Of a stretch of 54,332 bases of DNA, positions 20,784 through 35,700 are shown in pieces; the first letter of the stretch is position 1; every line of letters begins with the position of its first letter. Location of the stretch: the NCBI GenBank assembly GCA_002633005.1, contig NMRA01000612.1, positions 12,401 to 66,732 on the forward strand. The letters run 5' to 3'. The notes beneath the pieces are model-generated. The model saw only the letters and a program-made list of their open reading frames with translations. It was not told where the DNA came from and did no database searches. Source of the DNA: Phoronis australis (lineage: Eukaryota > Phoronida > Phoronidae). The translations under genes and the position numbers were made by a program.

Positions 20784-23700
20784 CTGTGATGAAAAGTTGT
20801 ATCATTATACATGCATTCTTAGCCCTGTAGAATGACCGTCATGAAGTTGTAAAGAATGATTTTTTTGTTATGGAACTGCGAGGTGGTGGCATTTTATACA
20901 GTCATTTAAGGACTGCCACAAAAGACATGGCGTAGGCATGTGCTTAAATTGTTACCATGACAACCATTTGCCAAAGCCACCTTGGCCACTCCTCGTGACA
21001 CTGAATGGATGTAGCTACCAAAAATCTGTTCCAAGGTTGAGTCAAGATCAGAAGAGCCATTTGAGGATTCTCCTTCCTGAGGGATTGGTGCAAGGCAAGA
21101 AAACAATTGACTGATGCTTGCTGCATGAGTGGGTCCACCTGGAAGAAGTTATGGTAATTAATTGAGCATTTACTTGAGAAGACAGAAGATATCAACAACA
21201 CCAACTTTAGAATTAACTTACTGATTTTAAAATTGGTCAGCCCTATTCGTTTCACTGCAAACTCGCTGGTTGTCATTGCAAAAATTGTTAAATATTTTAA
21301 CTGCACATGACAGCAATGTGAACGTATTGCTTTACACAAAGAAATGCACTTTTGAGTGAGGACGCATAGTAATTTGAATTGTGTGAATTTTGAACATTCA
21401 CATTACTGTAAAAAAACCTAGGTTGTAAATTGTGAATGATCTCCAAAAATGTGCACTGTGCAGAAATTTCATTTTATAAAGTTGGCATGTAGACGATCCT
21501 CACCTGCATGATTCGCTGTTGAATATAGATCAACAAGAGTTGTACCTTTTCTGATGTTAAAGGGAATCTTAGCTGTGTAGACGAGACTGCACATTCCTTG
21601 GCAATCAACCTAACTAAAGTCTGACCACACTCGAAGATTGCAGTCCAGAGATTTATTGCTACCAGCTCCAATATGCAATGGTTGGACTTGAAATGTTTGA
21701 GCAAACTTTCAGTTTTTATCTCTATGCAATAATCCACCTGAAATGGAAAGGGAGTTGTGCATTTTCAAATAAAATGATAATTTTTCTCGACAAACAACCC
21801 CGCTGTTACCTTGGCATTAAATATCAATTTTTGACAAATGCAGTAAAACTTGCACAAGTAGGTGCACACAAGATGGATTTTTACTCGCCTCGGACAAAGT
21901 TGTGTGGTACGATTCTTGCATATATTCCTGAATAAAGTTGGGGCTTCTTTGATAGGACTTTTGCTCAACTTATTTCATTTAACAGAATTTCCCCCATATT
22001 ACCTCTCTCAAATCCTCAAATACGACAAGATCACACTCGAGGCAGCAAACCAGAACAGGGTATGTGTAGTTTTGACCTATATTTAAAATGCCCTGGACGA
22101 TAACCATCATGGATGACTTTTGACCTTTATGAAATGCAAGGGAGTTTATTCCAGTAGCAAACAGGTTTGTATTGGTTTTTACTTTTTCAAGTTTGTGAAA
22201 GACCCTGTTTTCCCATTAGTTGGTCAAGATACATTCATTACTCTACAGTAATTGCTGACAAACCATATCCTACTTTTGTATTGCTGATGGCCATTATGCT
22301 CACCTAGAAGCCTTTCAAGCATGTTGCCAGCTCTTGTAAATTTGTTACAAGAAACAATGACAAATACAGTAAACAAGTGTTAATTTATTAAGAATACTGT
22401 AAATTACTCTGCGATCAGGATATATACCTTGAACTCTACAGCATGCACAGACTGGTCAAACGTGCCATGAACTCGGCACATTAGATGGGTCTTATTTTGC
22501 CTTCGCTGCCCAATTGGATGTGACTCTTGAGCAAGTTACAATGTATGAAAATTTGTATGTAACTGAAATGCTTATTGACATGGTAATGAGTCTCCAAATC
22601 AAATTCCGCTTCATTACGCTGCGAGTTAAGGGCAAGAAATGCGTTATTCCAAATAACTTACAAATAACTTATGAAATACATTTGTTCATTGTTAAAGCAA
22701 CACATCAAGTTCGTTTTCATTTGCTCCAATGCATTCATCATCAAATGATGAATTAGATGAAAAATGACAAAACAAGAAAAGCCAAGTCTCTTTGTGGAGG
22801 TAGAAAAATGCATTATGGGAACGATCCAGTTTTCGATAGGTTAGACTATAATTAACACTTTTTTAACTCAATGCTGAAACAGATTTTAGTGCCACTAGAA
22901 TAATAAATTAAGAGTAAATGTTTATATAAAAGAATGATGAGCTCAGCATTGTGGGTAAACCCAAAATATGCTGTGTGCATTTTGGGATGTGACTGTTGAC
23001 CTATTGTAGTGTGTGCTGATTGATGACCTCTTTGGTTACAATATAATAAAATCGAGAATTTAGAATACCTGGGATAACTCAGAAATTCGTGGTAGAACAT
23101 GATACTTGCTTTATTAACTCTAAAGCATCTTCAAGTTAGTACAGGCCAAACATGAAGTGTTCATTAAAAAGTGGCAGTTAAACCACCGTGAGCAGGAGAT
23201 GCAAATATTAGGTTTGCACATAACTAATTTAGGTCTCTGTTTTTTAAAATCGAATCAGTGGTGCAGTACTTTTTAGTTGCTCACTTTTTCAAAAAAGAAT
23301 ATCCTCCCGAGACAAGCAAAAGCTATGTGGGATTTGTATTTTACTCATACATAGCTTGGCAAGGTTTCAAACCTTGCTTACCGGGGTACCCTTATTTACG
23401 TGCCTCTGTGCAGCTTTTAAAAATAAACATGAAACCTTGACTGAAATTGATATGGGCTGTTTTTTAGCCTGTGAACGCATGTCTCAAAATGAACCAGGGT
23501 AAAAACCAGAACCAACTGCTTTTTGGCAATACCAGAGCTGCAGGTTGAAAAAGGTGTGGATGTTTACTAAATGAATTTTGAGCCTGGTGCATTACGCTTC
23601 AACCTGTTCAATTGAGCCCCTGGTAGAATACTAGATGACACCTGGCTCCCATTGAATCACTAAAATGTGGTAACTTAACATTTTTTACAGTCTTGAGTCT

Positions 23701-26700
23701 GTCTAGATTCTGTGAAAAAATGTTGCAATGTTACATTTTAATGAAACAGGCCTCTGAAAGCATAAAGATGTGTTTTACCATCAGTTTCTGTGGTGTCGTG
23801 GATATTTTTAAATTCTTGATTAATACAGACTACATACTTGAGAACTATACTGTACTCACAGTTTACCTTTATAGAATGCTTGGCCTGCAGGTGAACCAAC
23901 AAAGCTAACATGTTGAGTGCACATGTGTAAAATGGATCTTCACGTGTGGTTATCCACTCATCAATCATTGACAGCAGCTCACTTTTCCCAAGTATGAGAG
24001 ATGAAACTTGAAAAATATTCATGAACACTGGTCATACTTTCCCTAATAAGCGTTTCTGACCCCTTTTAAATTTCAGATCTTTTTTGAATGAGCACTCGTC
24101 CACAAAATGTGAAACATAAAAGATGTGTATTAAAGTTTCAAAGGTTTTCAACATTCATTGCCTCTGAAATTATTATTCACTGAGAAGGAACTCCTTTCAA
24201 GTAGTGTCGTACAGTTTGTCATACCGGGTAAAACCTTTAGGTTGCAAATAAGTCAATATCAACAAGTTTTTGTTAGTGCAACATATTTCCACTCAACTCA
24301 AAAGCAAATGTCATGGGAACCAAGGTGGTTTCAAGACAAATGGCTATGCCTATAAAGATATTCACTTTTTAATATAAATGAATTTATAGAAAAGTCCTGG
24401 CTCCCAACAACTAACCTGTACTGCTGGCTTTGATAATATCCCAAGACAAAAGACAGGTGATGAAGTTCGTTGTAGTCTTTACATCATTCATGTCTTTGTT
24501 GATAATCATGTTAATCACTGCAAAATACACATTATTGCTTTGACAAGTTTGTGTTCTACATTCATGTAAATAGTCTTAGTGGTTACTTATTAACATCCAA
24601 CACTTATAACTGCATATTCGCAGCATGTTCAAATTTTCTCATGAATATTACTGTCTGCATAAATTAATGTGTTCATTACTCACCATGGTATAGAACCATA
24701 ATGTAGGACGATGTGTCAACTGAGGGTGACTTCTGAAGCACAAGTACCAGGAGCTCTAGCAAACCATTAATATTGCACTTTCCCACTGCAAAACAACAAA
24801 CAACAACTACGCAGTTTTACGTCCCACACAATGTTAAGCTATGATGAATTTGCAGACTAAAACTGAAACTACACAAGTTAACAGCTGCGAATCATTCTAT
24901 TGAAGTCATTGATGAAATCTGGATGACTACATACACACGCCCATGCAGTCTGCAATATAGAGTCTTCCCAAAACCATTAATTTCAAAGGGTGGAGTGCTT
25001 GGGTTTGCCACATTTATGTACTTTACAAGAACATATGAGAAACGCATTGGTACATTCAAAATATAGGACTATTCTGTACCACAAAACATTTTGTAATATC
25101 GGAATTGAGTATAAGTGATCAACTTTAGCTGTTTATGAGAATGATCTTACTTCCAGCTGACTTAGCAATGAAAGCCTTGTTCAGTGCATTAAGTATCGAC
25201 TCCTGCCTTGGCTGCATTCCACTGCTGTACTGAAACAAAACCATGTTCCTTGTTTAAAGTGCTACTCAGTTGTTTCAGTTTTTTCAGTGTAGCTACTTGT
25301 CTGAAGAAAGTTCACATGTCCCCATCTGATCTGCTGGATTTGCCTTCATTTCATTGATGGAACTCCTATATGTTTTCATACAAAAATTCCACAACTGACT
25401 GCGAAATAGCTCACTGCATTGTTAAAATTGCTCAAAATTTCATTATTTGTTGATAACACCTGTACCATCTTATGAATCAAGCAAAAGGAAGTAGTTTTGT
25501 TCTTGTTTATTTTATTTAAATTTTTTTTCATAAAATTTCATCCTTCTAAGTTCAGGAAACTTTACCGTACACTCCAACAGAGCTTATAACGTATTTAAGA
25601 AGTTGACAAAAATGTCGAAACAAGATGAATGTTGTCTGGTGTATACTTACCTTTTCTAGTACTGATTTCATAACATTAACAGCAGCTCTACTGGCCTTTT
25701 CCATACCAACTGATGCAAGATCCTGTGATGAAAAATAACCATTTTTAATCTGCTGAATAACGTTGAAAATAAATCTGAAACTAAATAAGGCGAGCCAGAT
25801 CCTCCCAAGGATACTATTGTTTCACGAAATGTAGAATATAAATAAGTTGACAAAGGACGTTATTACGGTACATCCGAAAATTTCAGTTGATCCATTCTTG
25901 TTGTTTTATTTACCTATTTATAATCTGCTGAAACATTTTTGACTGATCTGATCATGACTACTGTTGAAATGATTAAAAGTCTGAGAGAGAGCGAAGTATT
26001 TATTTAATCAGATACAAATACATGATACGAAACAATGAATAATATATGAAAGAGCTTATGTACAAACACAAAATTCAATAATGGCTGCTATCACATACCA
26101 GTATTTCTTTTCATTTAAATGGCATACTTTATACAATCTGATTTGGTTATCAAGGTATAAAACATAGTGGTTGGTTACCAGTGATAATTATTACTGATAT
26201 ATGCAAGATGAATTCACAGAAAAAATGTTTTTATTTAGAATACTGAGGGACAGAATCCCAAATGGGAAGCATTGAAGATGGCCAACGGCGAAACAAAATC
26301 TCTAAACATTCAAACACATATAACAATTTATGACAAGGCAGTTTTCTTCATAGTTGTTTATACTATATTTTTAAAGTAGAGAAAAGCCTAAAAAGGAATG
26401 GGTTGTTTTATTCAAAATGCATTCTGGAAAATTGCAGCGATTTAAAAGATTTGGCAAATGGTAACGCAATCTGTTTTGTGTTGATGTTTTTTTTGTTGGA
26501 GACATAATATATGATGGTCTATAGTTTGTAGTAGTAATGTAACCAGAAAATTGTGATCATGGTGTTTTCTTGAAGTGGCTAATATTCTTTGATGAATTCT
26601 GTGTTGTGAAATTATCTAGGGAACATTTTCTTTATATATTTGTCGTTAAACTAAGCAAAATGATTAAAATATATCATCAAAAAGTAATATTTGAAGAGTT

Positions 26701-29700
26701 TTACAAATTGGTCGAGTGTGACTAAGAAACACAGAATTGTTGACATTTAGTATAGCTTTTTTATTGTAACCTGGTGCTACCTCCAAATGCTCAAACAGTT
26801 ATTTCATGTGCGAGTTGAGATAAAATGAGACAGTTAATATATTATTTGTAAGATGAGAGTGTGAAAATGGTGTTTTGAGATTCATAGATTCTGTTGATCA
26901 GCTCAAGGGCTGCTTGTTCAGTCAAGTGATAGGTGCAAAACCCATACTGAAAATTGTATAAGAAATCATGTTGTATGAGGTATGTGTAAACATACTTGTA
27001 AATTTTTTTTGGAAGGACTGATATTCGACAATAGTTGTCCAGGGTATTGGGATCAGTCATTTTCTTTAAAAACTGGAATAAAATGTTCTATTTTTAATTT
27101 GTTGTAAAAATACCTGTCTGTGAATGCCGTTTCAAAAAATTGTTGATAGTCCATCAAAACAGAGATTTTGACTTGAGATTTCAAATATGTTTAAAAACAA
27201 AAACTTCAGATACATGGTTGAATCTGAAAGTGTTTTTATAGGAAGAGTTGAAGAATAATTGGAGACTTCATCAAACTAATGTCCTGACTGTTGGGCTAAA
27301 TTTTTCCTAAGTTAACGGGAACGTGATTAAAATTTTCCATAAGTTCTTTTTGATATGTGATTGTGTTATTGCTGATATTTATAAATTTTGGTAATGTACT
27401 CTTTTGAAGGGTTGTCTGTTACAGACTTGTTTCTCATGTTTTCTTTATGACAAATTTGAGGACGTTGTTATAAGCTTGTAGTTGTGTTCATAAACTGAGT
27501 AAACAGACAAAGTAAAAGGTGTTCTTTTCAGTTTGTAGTATAGTTTGTATCTAATTTTTATCGACAGGAGAATACTTTGCATCTCCCATTTATTTGTTGT
27601 GAGGGCTGTTCCAGTAAAATCTGTATAGGAGGGGGGAAGGCACCTTTTTTTCGCACCCACCACCCATATTTTTCATTTATTTCTTCAGCCCACCACCCAT
27701 AATTTTTTATAGGTTTGAAATGCAACCACCCGTAATTTTTTTTTTGTTCTTGTGGTTGACTGCACAGGCGCTTGAGTTTATCTGTTCCTCCATCACCACT
27801 AACGTCATTCATTACTATGAAAACATATGATTCTTATATATGGTTATTAGCCATCGAGAAATTCGAGCACCTGTGGTTAAATGGTGTTATGGGCATGCGG
27901 ATGAGGAGATCGGAGGGAGTGAAAAAGTAAGAGCTTTTTGCAAGTTGCATTTTTGTTTCAGTTTTTGATTCTGTGCGAATTGTTTATAAAATTTACTAAA
28001 ATTACCCACCATCAAACATTTATGGCCCAATGAAACAACAATGACCAGTAAATTTTTTTTTTTTGAAGTACGACCACCAGCCATTTTGAATTTAAATCAA
28101 ACGCAACCACCCATAAATTTTTATTTCAGCTGCCTTCCCCCCCTCCCACACAGATTTTGCTGGAACAGCCCTGAGTTTATATTTGTTGAATTTGAGTTTT
28201 ATTTGGAAAGTGAAGATGTTAATAAAGGTATTGTTATTATGGTTAGGGTTGCAATAGGGATCAGAGTTTAAAGATGGCTTTATGGAATGCAAGTCATTTC
28301 TAAAATTACCTTGAAGTTTTAGTGGTAGTAAACTTAGTTTTTGACATAACCTTATGTAAACAGACAGATATGAATGTAGGGCAATGACCAGAAAGATTGA
28401 TAATTAATATGTCACTGTCTGAGTACTGAGACCTTGCTAAGAATGTTGTCGATTAGTGTACAAAAGCTGTGGAGGAAATGTCGGAAATGTTATTTTTGGT
28501 AAAAGGTGTAAGTCTAACATATGATTGAAGAATCTGCAGTTATTTCGATAAGTTATTATAATGTGTCATGACTTTCTGCTACTTGAATGCCTTTGAAGCC
28601 AGTTTGAACAAGTTAATATTGGGACAATAAACTTTGTCTAACCTATAGTTCCCTTTCCTTGATAGGAAAAATATTAAGTTTTGCCCATTTGTAATCTCTT
28701 GGGACTGTAGAACTTTCAAACTGCAGACATTAGGACTAATGGTACAAAGAATTATTCTTATGAATATTGGACCTATTGATATTCTCAACATGACCCTGTG
28801 AAGCTTTTTGCATGCCTCATCTTTGATGAAAAAATGGATTTAGTAAAAAGGTCACTAGTGATCTGATGGATTTACTATCATGTAATATCGTTGCTAAAAA
28901 CACTTACCAAGAGTGACTGATAGCACACTTCATTATTTACTATCAATAGCTCAAGCTCCAAGTCAACTGAACTGCCAGAGTCACTGAGTTTCTCTACATC
29001 CATCCACATTTCAAGCTGGAAATGACATAGGTTAAAACTATTTTACTTTTGCAAAATAATCAGTTCCATTTGTATTTTTTTAAAATGAATGTCAATTATA
29101 AAAAAAAAAAATTAATTATGTGTTTAACTTAAGGAGCCATGACAAACTGCCTTTTCTTATCAAACATATCATTTTCAATATTTTTATAAGGGCAAGGGGC
29201 CTAAATAAAATGTTTCAACACAAAGGGTTCAACCCTTCTAAAAGATTTTTTTAAATTAGCATAACATTTATAAGCAACAGTTAACTTACTGCATTACAGA
29301 ATTGTTCAAGTTGAAATTACCATCTCTCTGCCACAAACTACTTGTATGTCAGTGCAACTGAACACTAGTTTAAGCACCGATGCATGATGTATGTACCACT
29401 GGGAAGGGTGTCCACAGTTGACAATGGTCCGACAAACTATGTGTAGAGCATTGCGAACAACATCTGACCACTCAATAACATTTGGTAAGGCAAGCTGTAA
29501 TAAAGATTAGATAAACCAATTAGGAAAACCATATTTAAGATGTCCAAGCATATTCTTTTGACACCCAGAGTCAGTTTGCCAAGTGTGAGTGCCTCAATAA
29601 GTGCTTTTTGACAATGCAACCCTGTGTTAGCTTTCTACCAAAGTGCTGTCCTCACAGACTTATCCTAGAATGGGTTGTCACTAGGTTTGGGGCTTGTCTA

Positions 29701-32700
29701 GACGCTATTTAAATTAGTTTAACTTGTCCCACTTGTGATAACCTACTCCACCACATCAGGTAGGGTAACTTGTTTAGGGTAACTTGCGCCACTTTTAAAT
29801 TACTGTGAGGTCAAAAACTTAGGGCAGCAGTAATTATCAGCTGCATTTACATACAGACAGGTTTTCTTTGCTGTGTTTGCATCAGCAGTTCATTTTCATT
29901 TACAGATCGACAACTTCTGCCTTGCACTAGTTATGAGATAAATGTTTGTATGGATGCTTCACTTGAGGCAAGTTACTCTAGGATAAGTTAGTGTGTGGAT
30001 GGGACTATAGTCAGGCAAATGTGAAAACATTCAATTGTACCATTGCTTGTACTTATCAATGGTATTTCACAATGCAGTGGGCATGGATTTGTATGTACTT
30101 GTAACCTCACTAAGTAATTTTAATGATCATTGAAATATTTTGTGTTAACTTTAAACACAATTCAACACGAAATTTCACACCAGTGATGGAAAAACTAGTT
30201 AAATTTATTTTCTCAAAAACCAAAGTTTTTGAAATTTAATGAATATACTTACAGACAGGAGAAATAAAACTGGTTTAATAAGATGTAATTTCAGTGGCTG
30301 ATGCTGTGTGATGAAAATGCACAATCTTTCCCTTAGGTGGGACTCTTGTATAAAACTGCAAGGAACAAAATTTTTATACCCTTAAATTGATAAGCTGTGC
30401 TCTAATAAAAAAAGAAAAGAGGAAATTCAGACAGCTCAAGAATCTGTTCAACACTCTAAAAGCACAACGTGAAAAGTGTAACATCACTGGTTAAAATCAT
30501 TAAAGGGTCTTCCCTTTATCACAATAGGAATTACCTGTTGCCATGATAAAATGATGTGTACAGCAAAAGTACAAGTGACGTCTGTGCTGCTACAGTGCTG
30601 GTGTCTAAGTCAGTAACATGTTGTTCTAGTATATTAGAACTCTCTTCCAGGCTACCTTCAAGGTACTTCTCTCCAATTAATATAGTGTCTGTAACTTCAG
30701 GTAAGGCCATATCATCTTGTAGCGTGACATTCACCAGGCATGCAAGAACCCGACACACACAGTTTGTTAAGACGGAGCTCCTATAGTTAGAGTTAAATTT
30801 AGTTGAGAGTATTCTCAAATGTGAGACGTCAGAATGTAAGGAAATGTGGGTCAAAATGAGCTTGCTACTAAAGTAAACAGATCATCATACAACATTATCT
30901 GAACATTTTAAGTCAAGAAAAATGGGCAGGATATAGTACTCAGCAAGTCTACATGAATTGCATTATGTTTTTGCCTGACCTGCCATTTGGTGTACGCCTG
31001 GTACTTATGGTAAAGGTATGACATTCATAAAGTATTTGGTTTAAATTGGGAGTGTGTGATAGTAAAGCCATGGAACATTAAATATTTGCATAAGAGGGAT
31101 TAATATGGATTAGTGCATATATTAGAAATTAAAAACCTTCCTTGTTTAAATTTGACTCGACTCTTCTGACATACACTAATCTGGTTCTCCTTTTTAGAAC
31201 ATTTAGTGTCCATTTGATAGTATATAAATTAGGACAGTATGGACAGTGAGGGATTATAAGGAAAGTACTTGTACAGAGCAAAGTGTCCTGAAATACACAA
31301 TTGTATTTTGATGAACAGCAATGAATTCCTTAATTTTTGTTAATCAGGCAGATAGATTCATCCCAAGTTTTCGTTGCAGACATGATTCTTAAGTATTGAA
31401 ACATTCATACAATTCTTACCGAAATCTGGATTTTATTTGAAGTGTGGTTGATATCACTCCACTTTCACAAAGTTTAATTAACAATTCTTGGATTTCTGGT
31501 GAGCTTTTTGCAACCACTCCATTCAAGACTTGATAGAAATTGATGAAAATTGTTTCTAGTGGGATTTCGTTGAAGTTGTTCTGAAATGAAAAGTGTTACT
31601 CCATAAATTAATAATTACAGGTCTGTTATTGGATATTTCAAGAAAATACCTGATTAAAGAATACCCAGTAAAATACTATCATATGCCATGTAATGACATT
31701 ACTTAAAACAATATCAAGCTCTGTTCAATCAAGTCAAAAATGGCGAACTTCGAAGTAAGATGAAATAAGACTGATGCAACTTATCAAACCAACTTATCAA
31801 ATAACACCTATGAAGTCCATTCTGACCACAATCATAGAAAACAAAAATTAGTAACTTGCCTTATTTCACAACCTGATTATTGTGCAAAATCAAAACTATT
31901 GACTCTTGGCATTGTGTAAAACCGGATGTGGAAAGGTGAGTCATACTACTTGAGCCAAAGTAGTGCTCAATATAGCCTTAAATATTCGAAATATAGCATA
32001 CACCTATACCTGAAAATTGTTGTGTTGGTAGAAAAAAACAATAATAATGGTAATAATAATAATAATGATAATAGTATTTCAGTTTCAAGGCAAAATTTTG
32101 TTCAACTTCAAAACTAGATGGAAATATTTTTCAAAATCAAGAACAACTGGTTTGAAAACTTACAAGTATAAACGGTATGCAAATTTCATCCATCACCATG
32201 ATAATATAGTTACACATGTGTGTCTGAATATCATCACATCTGTCTTGATCTTCTTCAGGCATTGAAAACGCCTGTTCACTGATCAACATTTGGTTGTTAT
32301 CACCAATGAAAAGTCTAAAAAAAACATTAACTTATGATGAGAATTCATGAACTTAAAAATCACAAAATTCAACACCAAATCTCTTTTAAGGGGGAATTCA
32401 GGTTTGCAGCCCATGTTAAAACAGGCCCTATCTATTTGACACAAATTAACACCAAAGCCTCCCCTCCTCACTAATATCCTCACCCACTATTTAATGAATG
32501 AACAATAAGAAATGTAATCTTTACTTTTGGATTTCTGATTGAATGGGTTGGAATGACCTTAAATTAACTGCTCTCGACTGAAAACAACTTACTTGCAAAT
32601 AAGATGCAAAACTTTGAACAGTTTGTCTGCATACAACAGACACCTCTCTCTCCTTGCACTGTTGTGTTTACTTGCTTTACTCTTGCTTATAGCAGTCAGT

Positions 32701-35700
32701 CTATGCAACTTTTCATTTTTGAATTTTTCCGCAAGGTAAAGTACTGTAGATTTGATGTCACCCAAAGGCACACCAGATTGCAAATGATCCACACTGAAAA
32801 CGTTACATGTTTATAACCAATATTTTAATTTAACAGATAACTATAGCATTTGAAATATATGTTGAAAGTTATATTGTAATCAAAACACTATACAATGAAC
32901 AGTAAGAACACTGGAACGTTATAAAACTGTTTTGTAGTTTAGCCTGCATTGCAATAAATATACTGTTAATCTCATTAAGATTTAATTAAGGGAGTACCAT
33001 TACTTCTTAAAGTAAGAATTATTGGCCTTCTTACATGCCATATGTTGGTTACATCACATCAGTGACCAACAACTTAGTTTGAAAAGATCTGTCCTGACCA
33101 GAGCAAACTTGGGACTTTCTGTTAAATGTGGTCCACTGATCTATTGGGACCTCCAGTTAATTACAGAAATGCACTCACACTTTACAGTTAGCAACTTACC
33201 CAAACATATTTATAATTGTGCTGATATAAATCAGCACGTGACTAACACTCTTTACTTATGCATATCATATCAAAGTACCACAATTATTTATATACCATCA
33301 ATTCTTGTTGCAATAGAAAAATTACCTTAGGTAATTAGCCATTGCATTGCAGCTTGCCAAGATTACATGTTGACTTAAGTGGTGAATGCCTTGTGCTATA
33401 AGCTTCATACATGTCTTCCCCTTAAAGGCAGTATTGAGCAGTTTAACGTCAGCAGATTGGTGCTTTTCCAACAAAATGGACAAAAGTGACATTCCATGAA
33501 CTATCGTCTGAGGACTGTGCTCTTTGAAAGCCTGCTCAAGGGACCGCAAAATGGAATCTATACCTAACAAGCAAACAATAATTTATTAGCAATGACTAAA
33601 AATACCAGGGATTATATTGTAATTGTGTGAGCACATTACATAATGAGTTAATTTCTCAAAGTCAAGAATGTGTTATTCCCACCATTAGACAAATCTTACG
33701 CTCATGGGATTTGCATGTAAGTAGACAAGAAAGCGTGCTCTGTTTATCCCAGAGTATCCAGCGAATTCCTCAGCACATCAAAGGGCCCTTTCATACTAAA
33801 TTAACTGCGGTCTGAGTGGAGCGTCGATGTAAACTGCCAAGTTAACTGAACCATTCATATCGAATTCAGCAGTTAATGGACGACATCGAAGTAAATGATA
33901 GGTGACGCTGTCGTCATAAAAGTAATTGCAAGGTAACTCTGGCATCGTGTGCACACTAAGATTTTTTAATGTGACAATTTCAGAACATTTATATGTGCTA
34001 ATTGACATAAAACTTATTTCTAATTTGATTGGGGATTATTCGAGCAAAATATAAGCAACTATTAGTGACAACACTGCCCTTTATCGGTGATGATAACAGT
34101 GGCCCCCGGCAATAACTTTGATGGAACCGAAGTTGATGATTCATACCACACCGCAGCGTCTGCACTGTGCCGTTAAATTTACTTTTTACTGGAGCTGTTA
34201 ACTTTGACCCAGGACCAAAGTAAACCGTTCATACTGACCGCAACTCCCCAAAACACTGGTTGGTATGAACGGGCCTAAAGGCTTGATGGCACTATCACAG
34301 AATGAAGTGAGCTAGTTGCTATTTATGGGCTTGGCTTAATGTGTATTGATGGAGATGATTGTGATCGTAAACAACTGGCATGTTTAGTAAGACAAGCAAC
34401 CAACATGACTTTATAAAATTGCAAAGTAAATATTAACCATCTTCGAATTTTTTATATCGATGCATTACAAGAGAAATTGGTGAGTAGGATTTCTTTAGCA
34501 TCGCTACTAAACCATGCACACTAATTAGTGAATCAATTTGGACAGGTTAGTCAGTCAGGTTTAACGTCACTTAGTATAGGTGCTAGCATGACAAAACCCC
34601 AAATGTTAGCGTAGGAGTTGGCTCATGACATCTGCAATGTAACCAGTTAACATCACAGTCTCTTGGGATCATTAAGTATTCAAAAAAATATTTTCTAGCA
34701 GCTGATATCATATCAATAAATTTGAATGATAACAAAAAACTTAAACCCAAAATAACTACCATAAACAGCATGACATTTTGAGAAGAACGTCCAAGAGTCT
34801 GTGAACACTATTAAGCAGCAGAAAATGGATCGCACTAATAACTCGTTGGTAGATGCCAAACCCTCAAACAGAAACTCTGAAATATAAAACAAAAAGAATA
34901 ATCACATAACTTGATGTTGTAATACGAACATTACAGCAATATTTTATAAAAGTGTCTTCAGTTGTATTACAAACAGTTCAGTCTCCAAATTTTGTATCCT
35001 CTTTCTCCAATGGTGGTTATTCTATTAATCCAGTGTACACTATTTAATTAAATATCTCCAAAACCCCTATATGGATGTTTGTGAAATTTTACTGAAATGT
35101 TCCTGTCATGAGCAGGATGGTGCACGCAAGTAGTGGCAATTTCTGTTTTTATATTTGCCTCAGTCTGTATATACAGAATTCCTAGACAAATATTTGTGAA
35201 ATTCATGTTGTTAACCTATGGCTCAATATCTAGCAAGTTCTTTGACAATTTTGTGACATTTGGTTTACGTCTTCCTACTGAGGAGAGTAAGACTGATGTT
35301 GATATTGGGAAAAGTTTGAGCACTGCAGTATCCCCTAGTGATTTTCTTTGTGTGCCTCAATACCTGGTCTAGTTCTTTGGTGGATGTTCATTAAATATGG
35401 CAGATAAGTTTCCAACAAGGAGACAACAGCACCTGTCCTGTTTCACATGGATTTGACCCATGGTGCAGCCCTTTGTGTGACATTTTTATTACTTTTTGTG
35501 TGTGTTTTCATTCCTATCCACTTAACCATGCAGTTAAATTATCGTCATGAAAGGTGACATGTGTTCCTATTGCAGAGTAGTGCATGGCTAATGAAAGTCT
35601 ATAATTATGAAGCAGTCATAACTTTCAAAACCGATTTAAAGATTATAATTTATGATCGACATATATCCCGAATAATGTATAAATGATACGTGCGTTGCAA

